Assembly (NCBI GenBank): GCA_964521105.1
Contig: CAZFPO010000003.1
Location: forward strand, 1-64,000
DNA: 64,000 nt
Direction of reading: 5' to 3'
From: JAQUGA01 sp964521105
GTDB lineage: Bacteria > Bacteroidota > Bacteroidia > Bacteroidales > WCHB1-69
The translations under genes and the position numbers were made by a program. The notes under the pieces are model-generated. The model was not told where the DNA came from and did not search any database. It saw only the letters and a program-made list of their open reading frames with translations. Position 1 is the stretch's first letter. Every line of letters starts with the position of its first letter. Below are positions 18,127 to 26,266 of this stretch, piece by piece.

Positions 18127-18579
18127 TTATTCTGGATTGTCCGAAGCAAACCATTCAGCATAGGATGTTGCGGTTTCGCGAAGTTTTAAACTGTATAATT
18201 CAATGTTTTTAGGTAATTGTGTTTTGATTTTTTTTGCAAAATCAATTAATAAATTTTCACTGGTTGGTTGATAATTTACTAGATGTATGTTTCCAAAATG
18301 AGATTTTAATTGTTCAATTACAGATTTTTCCATGTTTTTATTTAACACTAATGCGTGATCAAATAAATCAATTAGTTCGGTTTTAATAAGCTTTTTTAAA
18401 TCACCAAAATCCATTAACATTCCATTTTTTGGAGAATTTTCATCGTTATTTGGATATCCTATAAGTGTAACCAGTAATTCATAACTATGTCCGTGAATGT
18501 TTTTACATGGTCCATCATAATCTTTTAATGCATGAGCCATTTCAAAAGTAAAATGCTTTGTAATCCGAATTATAGCCAT
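18127..18579 (-). CDS. queD: 6-carboxytetrahydropterin synthase (QueD/PTPS family)
   Basis: Converts 7,8-dihydroneopterin triphosphate to 6-carboxy-tetrahydropterin, the second step toward preQ0 and queuosine. The 150 residues show the zinc ligands His16 (EMAHALKD), His29 and His31 (IHGHSYELLV), the catalytic-type Cys25 in GPCKNIHGH, and the C-terminal SLKLRETATSYAEWF with the conserved Glu. It is somewhat longer than E. coli QueD through an internal loop (NNDENSPKNG). It begins one base after the stop codon of the endonuclease gene, so the two are co-transcribed. The other queuosine genes are not in this window; a pyruvoyl-tetrahydropterin synthase role is less likely in this phylum. Confidence 0.9.
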   Translation of the reverse strand: MAIIRITKHFTFEMAHALKDYDGPCKNIHGHSYELLVTLIGYPNNDENSPKNGMLMDFGDLKKLIKTELIDLFDHALVLNKNMEKSVIEQLKSHFGNIHLVNYQPTSENLLIDFAKKIKTQLPKNIELYSLKLRETATSYAEWFASDNPE

Positions 18580-18580
18580 A

Positions 18581-19951
18581 TTATCTAATGAATTTGTAAA
18601 TTAATGATTGTGTGCTGGATTTTAAACTAACAAGATACATTCCTTTAGGAAAAGCATGCAAATCAACCAATAAAACATTAGATATTGCACCTTCATATAC
18701 ATAAAGGACGCTGCCTTTTAAATCATAAATTGATATTTTATAATCTTCCGAAGTTTTTTTTGTTGTAATGCTTAAAAAATCTGTTTCCGGTTTGAAAAAA
18801 ATAAACGATTCTGCCGAATGATTAGATTCGGAAATTCCAACAGTTTGGTTTGAAATAGTTATTAATTTTTCACCAAATACTCCCGAACCGTCTATGGCTG
18901 TGGCTCTTACGGTTACTGTGCCATTGGTAGATGCCGATAATAATCCGTTTGAAGATATTGTAGCGGTGCCACTGCCATTAATAACCGACCACGATACGGT
19001 TTGATTGGTAGCGTTGTTGGGTTGAACTGTTGCAATCATTTGGAGTGTTCCTAAATTAGAATTTATTTCATAGATTCCAGTTTGAGATGTAACAGTAACA
19101 GAAGTTACGGGAATAGGAGTGCTCCCCCAAACTAAATAAACCCATTCAGGATGATCGATGTAGGGGTTACGATTATGTTGGAAAGCATACACCGCTTCAT
19201 TACGAAGTATTTCTTTTTGACTAACAGGATCTTGTGTATGCCACTGAATCATAAGATTTAAAAACCAAGTTTTATAAGCTGGATATGCATTACCTGCTAA
19301 AATTTCGTTTGCACTTGAATTATTTACCCATCCTGCAATTAAGTTTTCGTAACGAGTTGCCATATAAAAATAGGACCGGGCAAAGTCGCCTTTGTAAATA
19401 TCGATTGGCTCAAATACTACTCCGGAATAACCTGTAGAAGGATCAGAAGAACCAAGTTTACTTCCATTGCTAGAGGTCCATGTTGATGTGCCAACTTTTC
19501 CATGAGGATAACTGCTTCTTCTGTTGTTAACGTATCCATCCGTTGGATAAACATGGAACAAATCGGAACGTTGAGGTGACGATTCACCGAGCCAACTGTC
19601 GCAAAACGAATGTTCACGATTGTAGCAATCGGCTTCGCTATTATAATTTCCACATTGATCTGAACTGTTGGAAGCGTTTGTGTACCAATATGTTGCCGTG
19701 CTGTCAGCCTTAACCGAATACATGTCGAAAACTTTATTGCCTGGTAAATTGTCGGTGGTTAAATAACATGCGTAAAGTCCATCATAGCCCTTGTCGGTAT
19801 GTCCTTTAATAATGTTATATAATGCAGTTTTAAGTGGTGCACCCGACAATCCTTCTGCATCGTCATAATATCCCAAAGGAATTTGAGATTGAAGATTGAG
19901 AATCAAGCTTAGGAAAAATCCCAGCATAATTGGTTTAAATATTTTTTTCAT
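18581..19951 (-). CDS. secreted endonuclease I family protein with Ig2 domain and T9SS tail
   Basis: A 456-residue exported nuclease. After a signal peptide (IMLGFFLSLILNLQSQ) comes an endonuclease I domain: CYNREHSFCDSWLGE, the His-containing core, then DLFHVYPTDGYVNNRRSSYPHG and NEAVYAFQHNRNPYIDHPEWVYLVWG. Residues about 275-365 form a bacterial Ig-like group 2 domain (VQPNNATNQTVSWSVINGSGTATIS). The last 75 residues (FKPETDFLSITTKK...KISIYDLKGSVLYVYEG...KGMYLVSLKS) are a T9SS C-terminal sorting domain. It likely degrades extracellular DNA or RNA at the surface, for nutrition or biofilm turnover. It sits between mntP (5-bp gap) and queD (1-bp gap); family members use divalent metals, but the coupling to mntP may be incidental. 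Confidence 0.9.
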   Translation of the reverse strand: MKKIFKPIMLGFFLSLILNLQSQIPLGYYDDAEGLSGAPLKTALYNIIKGHTDKGYDGLYACYLTTDNLPGNKVFDMYSVKADSTATYWYTNASNSSDQCGNYNSEADCYNREHSFCDSWLGESSPQRSDLFHVYPTDGYVNNRRSSYPHGKVGTSTWTSSNGSKLGSSDPSTGYSGVVFEPIDIYKGDFARSYFYMATRYENLIAGWVNNSSANEILAGNAYPAYKTWFLNLMIQWHTQDPVSQKEILRNEAVYAFQHNRNPYIDHPEWVYLVWGSTPIPVTSVTVTSQTGIYEINSNLGTLQMIATVQPNNATNQTVSWSVINGSGTATISSNGLLSASTNGTVTVRATAIDGSGVFGEKLITISNQTVGISESNHSAESFIFFKPETDFLSITTKKTSEDYKISIYDLKGSVLYVYEGAISNVLLVDLHAFPKGMYLVSLKSSTQSLIYKFIR

Positions 19952-19956
19952 GGGAA

Positions 19957-20523
19957 TCAGGTATAATATAAATGTTGAATTAAAATCTTAGCTCCAAGAA
20001 ATACCAGAACAAGACCACCAAAAATTTCCGCCCATTTGCTACTTACAAAAAAGCCAAATTTCCGCCCAATTCGAATACCGAGGAGGGTTAATATAAAAGT
20101 AATTAAACCTATAACAAAAACAGCTGTAGTAATGTTTACATCTAAAAAAGCAAAACTTAAACCAACAATGAATGCATCGATACTTGTAGCAATTGCTAGG
20201 CTATAAAGGACATAATTTTTTGTAAAATCAAAACATTGGTCACCTGGTTTTTTCTTTATTGCCTCTCCAATCATTTTTATTCCAATAATTGAAAGGATAG
20301 CAAATGAAATCCAATGATCGTATTGAGTTATATATTGTTGAAAAGCAATTCCTAAAAGCCATCCCAAAACGGGCATTCCTGCTTGAAAAACAGCAAAGAC
20401 CAAAGCAACTTTTATGATGATACTTTTTTGTATTTTGGGCTGAGAAATACTGCAAGAAAGGGATACTGCAAAACAATCCATAGCCAATCCAATGGCAATA
20501 AAAATCAATTCAATTAGGTTCAT
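19957..20523 (-). CDS. mntP: manganese efflux pump MntP
   Basis: Exports Mn2+ across the inner membrane. The 188 residues have six predicted membrane helices in two homologous halves, each with the family motif: AIGLAMDCFAVSLSCS near residue 12 and AIATSIDAFIVGLSFAF near 112; both Asp residues of these motifs are present. ATG start; a -7-like box (minus-strand TACTTTTG, 20540-20547) lies about 17 bp upstream. That leaves an almost leaderless message, so no yybP-ykoY riboswitch fits here, unlike many mntP genes. It is the first gene of an apparent mntP / endonuclease / queD operon. Confidence 0.93.
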   Translation of the reverse strand: MNLIELIFIAIGLAMDCFAVSLSCSISQPKIQKSIIIKVALVFAVFQAGMPVLGWLLGIAFQQYITQYDHWISFAILSIIGIKMIGEAIKKKPGDQCFDFTKNYVLYSLAIATSIDAFIVGLSFAFLDVNITTAVFVIGLITFILTLLGIRIGRKFGFFVSSKWAEIFGGLVLVFLGAKILIQHLYYT

Positions 20524-20638
20524 TTAAAAAAATTTCCAACAAAAGTACGTAACAATTCTGATTTACTGTGTTAAAAAAATGCTATTCAATGCCGTTGAGT
20601 CATTCAAGTGAAAAAAATGCCTAAAAACTTCAAACAGT

Positions 20639-21109
20639 TTAATTAAATTCAGTAAAAACCAATGAAGTAATGCGTTCCAAACCCTTTGCATCTGCTTCCG
20701 AAAAAGATGCTTTTTCTCGACTATCTACGTCAAAAACACCAATTATTTCACCACTTTTATTTTTTATGGGGACAACAATTTCGCTTTCAGAGCGGCTATC
20801 GCAAGCAATGTGCCCCGAAAACTCATGAACGTCTGGAACAATTAACGTTTTATTTTCGTTAATCGCTGCCCAACAAACACCCGTATTTTTTTTCAAGACA
20901 ATGCAAGCCAATGAACCTTGATAAGGTCCTACAATCAGTTCGCCGTCTTCTAATAAATAGAAGCCTGTCCAAAAAAAATAGTCAATTTTGTTATGTAATA
21001 ACGATGCGATTGTTGCCATACGGGCAATTGGAGTTGTCTTTTTTTGAAAAAGATCTTTAAGTTGATTGTACATTCGTTCGTACCTGCCAGTTTTAATTGT
21101 TTCTGTCAT
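20639..21109 (-). CDS. msrC: free methionine-(R)-sulfoxide reductase (GAF domain)
   Basis: Reduces free L-methionine-(R)-sulfoxide with thioredoxin-type electrons in the cytoplasm. The 156 residues form one GAF domain. The three redox cysteines lie at 69 (GSLACIVL), 79 (TGVCWAAI) and 103 (HIACDSRSESEIVVPI), with spacings of 10 and 24 residues, the same as Cys84-94-118 of the E. coli enzyme; the SESEIVVPI strand is also conserved. This separates it from regulatory GAF proteins. ATG start; single gene between tnaA and mntP. Confidence 0.93.
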   Translation of the reverse strand: MTETIKTGRYERMYNQLKDLFQKKTTPIARMATIASLLHNKIDYFFWTGFYLLEDGELIVGPYQGSLACIVLKKNTGVCWAAINENKTLIVPDVHEFSGHIACDSRSESEIVVPIKNKSGEIIGVFDVDSREKASFSEADAKGLERITSLVFTEFN

Positions 21110-21120
21110 AATTTAAAAAA

Positions 21121-21145
21121 ATACCGCTGAGTTTTTCAGCGGTAT
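21121..21145 (-). terminator. intrinsic terminator of tnaA
   Basis: Perfect 10-bp stem ATACCGCTGA / TCAGCGGTAT with a 5-nt loop, followed on the minus strand by a run of seven T (21114-21120). It starts ten bases past the tryptophanase stop codon. Confidence 0.85.
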
Positions 21146-21154
21146 AAATTAGGT

Positions 21155-22528
21155 TTATAATTTCTCAAGTTCTACGGTGAAGTGTCTCATAATTGGTGAT
21201 TCCCATTTAATAGCAAATCCTCGTTTAATTTGATCTCGTCGGTCGTAAACGTTTTTAAGAGCTACAGCAATAACATCCATGTGATTATTTGTGTAAACTC
21301 GACGAGGAATTGCCAATCGAAGAAGTTCTAACTTTGGATAGCGATTTTCGCGGGTTTCGGGATCTCGGTCGGCTAAAATGGCACCAATTTCAACACCACG
21401 AATTCCAGCTTCGAGGTATAATTCCACACCCAATGTCTGTGCTCTAAATTCTTCTTTTGGAACATTTGGCAATACACGGTTTGCATCCACAAAAATGGCA
21501 TGACCACCAGCGGGAAATTGATATGGAATACCATATTCGGTGAGTTTATTTCCAAGATATTCCACTTGTTTAATTCGAGTTTCTAGATAATCAAATTCAG
21601 TACCTTCATCCAAACCAACAGCCAAAGCATTCATGTCGCGTCCAGACATTCCACCATAAGTTACATAACCTTCGAACATAATATTAAAAACAGAAGTTTG
21701 ACGCCATAACTCTTGAGTGCGCATGGCGATAAATCCACCCATATTAACAATAGCATCTTTTTTAGCACTCATGGTCATCATATCAGCATACGAAAACATT
21801 TCGGCAACAATTTCTTTAATTGTTTTATTTTCGTATCCTTTTTCCCTTTTTTTAATAAAGTAGGCATTTTCAGCAAAGCGAGCAGAATCGAATACAACTG
21901 GTTTTTTGTATTTATCAGCAATTTTTCGAACTGCTCTTAAGCAGTCCATCGAAACTGGCTGACCACCAGCGGTGTTATTTGTAACAGTTACAATGATAAA
22001 AGGAACTTTATCGTGATGTTCTACCATCGCTTTTTCGAGTTTCACTGGGTCTACGTTTCCTTTAAAAGGGTGAAACAATTCTGTATTTGCAGCCTCATCA
22101 ATAGTACAATCAAGAGCGTGTGCTTTTCGAAATTCGATATGACCTTTTGTGGTATCAAAATGCGAATTGCCAGGAATAAAATCTCCTTCTTTTACTAATA
22201 CCGAAAAAAGTACATTTTCGGCAGCGCGTCCTTGATGAGTGGGCATAAAATAGTCAAAACCAAGAATGTTTTTGATGGCTGTTTTCATGTTATCGTATGA
22301 TTTAGCTCCCGCATAACTTTCATCGCCCATCATAAGTGCCGACCATTGCCGATCGCTCATGGCACCTGTCCCCGAATCGGTTAATAAATCGATAAAAACT
22401 TGATTACTTTTTAAATTAAATAAATTATATTTGGCTTCTTTCATCCATTTTTCGCGTTCTTCACGTGTGCTGCGATAAATAGGTTCCACCATTTTAATTT
22501 TATATGATTCAGAAAATGGAATTTCCAT
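21155..22528 (-). CDS. tnaA: tryptophanase (tryptophan indole-lyase)
   Basis: PLP-dependent beta-elimination of L-tryptophan to indole, pyruvate and ammonia. The 457 residues belong to the tryptophanase/tyrosine phenol-lyase family: LTDSGTGAMSD, PTHQGRAAEN, SARFAENAYF and the PLP lysine Lys257 in MSAKKDAIVNMGG. The two enzymes are told apart by a few residues. Tyrosine phenol-lyase has Thr124 and Arg381 to hold the phenol; here the aligned positions are Asp125 (HFDTTKGH) and Ile381 (VEIGAIL), as in E. coli TnaA. Substrate choice therefore favours tryptophan, though the length is closer to tyrosine phenol-lyase. Single gene with its own terminator and a roughly 145-nt leader carrying a short ORF, so it may be regulated in the leader as in E. 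coli. Confidence 0.88.
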   Translation of the reverse strand: MEIPFSESYKIKMVEPIYRSTREEREKWMKEAKYNLFNLKSNQVFIDLLTDSGTGAMSDRQWSALMMGDESYAGAKSYDNMKTAIKNILGFDYFMPTHQGRAAENVLFSVLVKEGDFIPGNSHFDTTKGHIEFRKAHALDCTIDEAANTELFHPFKGNVDPVKLEKAMVEHHDKVPFIIVTVTNNTAGGQPVSMDCLRAVRKIADKYKKPVVFDSARFAENAYFIKKREKGYENKTIKEIVAEMFSYADMMTMSAKKDAIVNMGGFIAMRTQELWRQTSVFNIMFEGYVTYGGMSGRDMNALAVGLDEGTEFDYLETRIKQVEYLGNKLTEYGIPYQFPAGGHAIFVDANRVLPNVPKEEFRAQTLGVELYLEAGIRGVEIGAILADRDPETRENRYPKLELLRLAIPRRVYTNNHMDVIAVALKNVYDRRDQIKRGFAIKWESPIMRHFTVELEKL

Positions 22529-22593
22529 AATATTTATTTTTTGTTTTAATATTAAAATTTGAATAATTTGATTAAGAATTGAAAATACAAAAA

Positions 22594-22659
22594 CTAAAAG
22601 GCATCTCTGTCTTTTATATTCTTAAGAACCAGTGATTTTGAAACAAAGGTGTGTCTCAT
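22594..22659 (-). CDS. candidate leader peptide upstream of tnaA (21 aa)
   Basis: An ATG-started 21-codon ORF (begins MRHTFVSKSL, ends KDRDAF, stop TAG) lies wholly inside the tnaA leader, starting about 14 nt after the inferred transcription start and ending 65 nt before the tnaA ATG. It contains no tryptophan and no proline, so it is not a TnaC look-alike by sequence. Its placement between promoter and gene is what makes it interesting. A 21-codon ORF can arise by chance, so this is tentative. Confidence 0.3.
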   Translation of the reverse strand: MRHTFVSKSLVLKNIKDRDAF

Positions 22660-22679
22660 AAAACTTTTTTTATCGGTTT

Positions 22680-22710
22680 CAAAGATATATAAACTTTTCA
22701 ATTGACAAAA
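22680..22710 (-). promoter_or_regulatory. Bacteroidota-type promoter of tnaA
   Basis: On the minus strand a TTTTG box (22706-22710) is followed, with exact 18-bp spacing, by TATCTTTG (22680-22687), a full match to TAnnTTTG. Transcription would begin near 22673, leaving an unusually long leader of about 145 nt before the tnaA ATG. No closer match was found. Confidence 0.65.
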
Positions 22711-22814
22711 TAAAAAACTGTGTTTTGACAAATTTTAATACAAATTGAATCGTTATCTTAAAAATATATGTAATAAATCTCAAGTTAATCCTTAATTCTA
22801 AGACTTTTCCTTAT

Positions 22815-22847
22815 AAAAAAAACCGACGATTTAATCGTCGGTTTTTT
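22815..22847 (-). terminator. intrinsic terminator of the efflux operon
   Basis: Perfect 12-bp stem around the core ACCGACGAT / ATCGTCGGT with loop TTA, and T runs on both sides. It begins five bases after the stop codon of the RND gene. Confidence 0.9.
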
Positions 22848-22852
22848 CAAAT

Positions 22853-25800
22853 TTATTCATGCATTTTTCGATATCTTCGATTCGATTTTCGACGTGCAAG
22901 TCCAACTTTCATTTTATAATGCATTAGATATAAGGTTGGTACTAATATTAACGTAAGGAAGGAGGCAAAGGTCAATCCAAACACAATTGTCCACGATAGG
23001 TTTTTCCAAAACATTACATTGTCTCCACCAAATCTTATTTGTGGATTTAATTCAGTAAATAATGTTCCGAAGTTAATGTTCATTCCAACAGCAAGTGGAA
23101 TTAACCCCAAAATTGTCGCAATTGCTGTTAACAAAACAGGGGTAAATCGATTTCTACCAGCCAACGCAATAGCGTCAATAGTTTTTAGTCCTTTAAGTTT
23201 AAGTTCATCGATGTGTTCAACAATCAAAATCCCGTTTCGAATTACAATGCCACCCAATGCTACAACACCAAGTCCGGTCATAATAATTGAAATCGACATG
23301 TTAAAAATGACAATACCCAGTAGTACTCCAATGATACTAAAGAAAATTTCACTTATAATAATGAATGTTTTTCCAATGGAATTAAATTGGGTAATCAAAA
23401 TAAAGAAGATAATGCCTATTGCAATAATCATTGCCAAGCTTAAAAAGTTCATAGCATCTTTTTGATCTTCTCGTTCGCCAGTTAATTCTGCTTTTATTCC
23501 TTCGCTAAATGGATACGAATCGGTGATTTTTTTAACACTAGCGACAACTTGTGTTGGGGTATAACCCGACAACACTTCTGAACTGATCGTTATCACTCGT
23601 TTATTGTTTTTACGGTTTATTCCACCATAAGCATTTTTATATTTAACCTGAGCTACCGCCGACAAAGGAACTTGTCGAAATTGACCAGTTGCCATATCCC
23701 GAAAACTGATTTTAGTATTCATTAAGTTTTCAACATTTCCACGTTGAATTTCAGAATATCGAATTTGAATTGGATATTCATCTTCTCCTTCTTTAAATTT
23801 ACTGGTTTCTTTGCCATAAATTGCAGTACGTAGTTCTAATCCTACTTGAGCTGTACTAATCCCTTCGCGCATAGCACGTTCGCGATCGACCTCAACAATA
23901 ATTTCGGGTTTACTTACTTGGAAATCCATTTTTAACTCTTCAACTCCAGGTATTTGTAGAGAATCGAGATAGTTTTTAAATGCGATAGCATCTAACACTA
24001 ATACATCTATATCTTCGCCACTAATTTCAATGCTAAGTGGTTTTCCTGTTGGAGGTCCCATTCTGTTTTTTTGTACCGAAAATTTTGCTCCTGGAATATC
24101 TTTCACTGCATCGCGGAATTTATCAATGTACAAACCTGTTTCAACTCCGTTTCGTAAATGATGTTCTACAAAATTAACAGTAACTTTTCCTTTGTGTGAT
24201 TGAATGCTTCTGTCGAAACTCATCCCATCACCAGCTCCAGATGCTACATTTGCAATTATTGACTCAACAACTGGGTTATTATTGCCCAATACTTGATTTA
24301 CTTTGTTTTCAACTACTTTAGTAATTGAATCGGTTATAAGTTGATTTGTACCCACAGGCATTTCAATTAATATTGAAATATTATTTGGTTCATTTTCAGG
24401 GAAGAATAAAACCTTTGGTTTAGCAATTCCAACAAGTATTAATGTAAAGAAAAACAAAGCAGTAATAATTAACAAAAGGTTTCTTGGTCGCTTTCCAACC
24501 AGTAAAAATCGCAACTGACGTTCGTACCAATTTGAGAATGTAGGCCATGTTTTCTTTTGAAAAACATCCGTTAAACGACGAATTGCAAACGTATAAAGAA
24601 GATAAATCGCACCCATTATTATTATAAAATTAGCTATTCCATGCCATTTCACAATATGTAATAGAGCACCAACAACAAACATAGCTAGAGCCCTGAAAAT
24701 AATTTTTTTACGACGTTTTGCGTCCATTAACTTTTCTTTATTATCCATAAAATCTACCGCGAAAACGGGGTTGAAAATATAGGCAACAATGAGTGAAGCA
24801 AAAAGAGTAATAATAAGTGTAACAGGCATGTAATGCATAAATTGTCCAACTATTCCGGGCCAAAATGCTAATGCAAAAAATGGAGCCAAGGTTGTTAAAG
24901 TACCGGATAAGATAGGCATAAACACTTCTCCTGCAGCAATTTTAGCTGCTTTTTTAATATCAGGTATTGTTTTATGTAATCGATGTGTATTTTCAATCAC
25001 AACAATGGCATCATCAACTACAATTCCCAAGGCAAAGATAAATCCGAACATTACAATCATGCTCAGCGAAAAACCAATTACAGGCATTATCATAAAAGCA
25101 ATACCCATGGAAAGAGGCACCGAAAGACCAACAAAAAATGCATTTTGTAAACCCATAAAAAACATCAAAACGATTGAAACCAAAAGGAATCCCATAATGA
25201 TTGTGTTAACAAGCTCATCGAGTGAGTTACGTGTAAAACGCGACATGTCGCCAGTAATAGATACTTGAACTTCTTTAGGTAAACTTGGTTTTATTTTGGT
25301 TTCAAGAATATCTTTAATTTTATCGGATGCTTCAATCAAATTTTGTCCGCTTTTTTTGATAACACTAACGGTTATAACGTTTTTCCCATTTAATCTGGAA
25401 AAGCTTTCTTGCTCTTTAAAATCATCTTTTATTTCGGCAATATCCTTTAAATAAACGTAACCACCAAAACCCGATTTAATAACAATCTGATTTAACTGTT
25501 CTACAGAAGTAAACTGACCTACAACGCGCATCGTACGTTTCATTACACCAACATCAATATTTCCAGCCGAAATGGTCATGTTTTCCTGCAATACAGCTCG
25601 GTCAATATCGGATAAAGAAATACCTGCTGCGTGCATTTTATAAACATCAACATTAATTTGAATTTCTCGTTCCAAAGCTCCAATGACATCGGCTCTTGTA
25701 ATTTCTTTCAATTCCTCAACGTCATCCTGAACAATTTCGGCATAATCTTTTAATCGTGTTAGAGGAAAATCGCCTGAAATCTGAATATACATTATCGGGA

Positions 25801-26242
25801 TTTCAGAAAAATCGATTTCCATAACATTCGGATCTGCCGGTAAATTATTAGGAAGTTTGGATTTAGATTTATCAACCGCATCTTTAACTCGTTGTTTTGC
25901 TTCCTTTACATCTACATCTGTGTTAAATTCAACAACCACACTTGAAAAATCTTGCAATGAACTGCTGGTTACTTTTTTAACTCCCGAAAGTGATTTAATT
26001 TCTTTTTCAATAGGTCGAGTTACTAAATTTTCAATATCCGAAGGAGATGTACCAGGATAAGGAGTACTTATCATAATTGTAGGAATCACAATGTCGGGAA
26101 ATTGTTCTTTCGGAATTCGAGTATAACTCATAAACCCAATTATTGCTATCATGATGATAAGAACATACATACTGCTTTTATTATCTATAGCCCAACTGGT
26201 TGCGAAAAACTCTTTTATTTTATTATTTTTATTTTTATTCAT
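22853..26242 (-). CDS. RND-family (AcrB/MexB-like) efflux transporter, inner-membrane pump
   Basis: Proton-driven inner-membrane pump of a tripartite efflux system. About 1129 residues from the ATG at 26242, slightly longer than AcrB. It has 12 membrane helices with two large periplasmic loops: the first after YVLIIMIAIIGFMSYTRIPKEQFPDIVIPT, the second after LLIITALFFFTLILVGIAK. The helix-4 proton-relay pair is present in FALGIVVDDAIVVIENTHR. A cytoplasmic linker of about 70 residues with two extra hydrophobic stretches (ALAMFVVGALLHIVKW, NFIIIMGAIYLLYTF) sits mid-protein. The frame is open to a TTG at 26266; the ATG at 26242 is preferred because the protein then opens MNKNKNNKIKEFF. It follows the adaptor gene by 24 bases. 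Substrate unknown; the hydrophobe/amphiphile class is likely. Confidence 0.93.
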   Translation of the reverse strand: MNKNKNNKIKEFFATSWAIDNKSSMYVLIIMIAIIGFMSYTRIPKEQFPDIVIPTIMISTPYPGTSPSDIENLVTRPIEKEIKSLSGVKKVTSSSLQDFSSVVVEFNTDVDVKEAKQRVKDAVDKSKSKLPNNLPADPNVMEIDFSEIPIMYIQISGDFPLTRLKDYAEIVQDDVEELKEITRADVIGALEREIQINVDVYKMHAAGISLSDIDRAVLQENMTISAGNIDVGVMKRTMRVVGQFTSVEQLNQIVIKSGFGGYVYLKDIAEIKDDFKEQESFSRLNGKNVITVSVIKKSGQNLIEASDKIKDILETKIKPSLPKEVQVSITGDMSRFTRNSLDELVNTIIMGFLLVSIVLMFFMGLQNAFFVGLSVPLSMGIAFMIMPVIGFSLSMIVMFGFIFALGIVVDDAIVVIENTHRLHKTIPDIKKAAKIAAGEVFMPILSGTLTTLAPFFALAFWPGIVGQFMHYMPVTLIITLFASLIVAYIFNPVFAVDFMDNKEKLMDAKRRKKIIFRALAMFVVGALLHIVKWHGIANFIIIMGAIYLLYTFAIRRLTDVFQKKTWPTFSNWYERQLRFLLVGKRPRNLLLIITALFFFTLILVGIAKPKVLFFPENEPNNISILIEMPVGTNQLITDSITKVVENKVNQVLGNNNPVVESIIANVASGAGDGMSFDRSIQSHKGKVTVNFVEHHLRNGVETGLYIDKFRDAVKDIPGAKFSVQKNRMGPPTGKPLSIEISGEDIDVLVLDAIAFKNYLDSLQIPGVEELKMDFQVSKPEIIVEVDRERAMREGISTAQVGLELRTAIYGKETSKFKEGEDEYPIQIRYSEIQRGNVENLMNTKISFRDMATGQFRQVPLSAVAQVKYKNAYGGINRKNNKRVITISSEVLSGYTPTQVVASVKKITDSYPFSEGIKAELTGEREDQKDAMNFLSLAMIIAIGIIFFILITQFNSIGKTFIIISEIFFSIIGVLLGIVIFNMSISIIMTGLGVVALGGIVIRNGILIVEHIDELKLKGLKTIDAIALAGRNRFTPVLLTAIATILGLIPLAVGMNINFGTLFTELNPQIRFGGDNVMFWKNLSWTIVFGLTFASFLTLILVPTLYLMHYKMKVGLARRKSNRRYRKMHE

Positions 26243-26266
26243 TGTATGAGTGTTTTGAGCGTTCAA

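Noticed and set aside
20524..20638. Possible Mn riboswitch (yybP-ykoY) before mntP
   Set aside because: Only 115 bp, with a -7 box 17 bp before the ATG; no matching structure seen.
23019..23465. 148-codon frame antisense to the RND pump
   Set aside because: Shadow of the membrane segments of the pump on the other strand; composition follows the sense gene.
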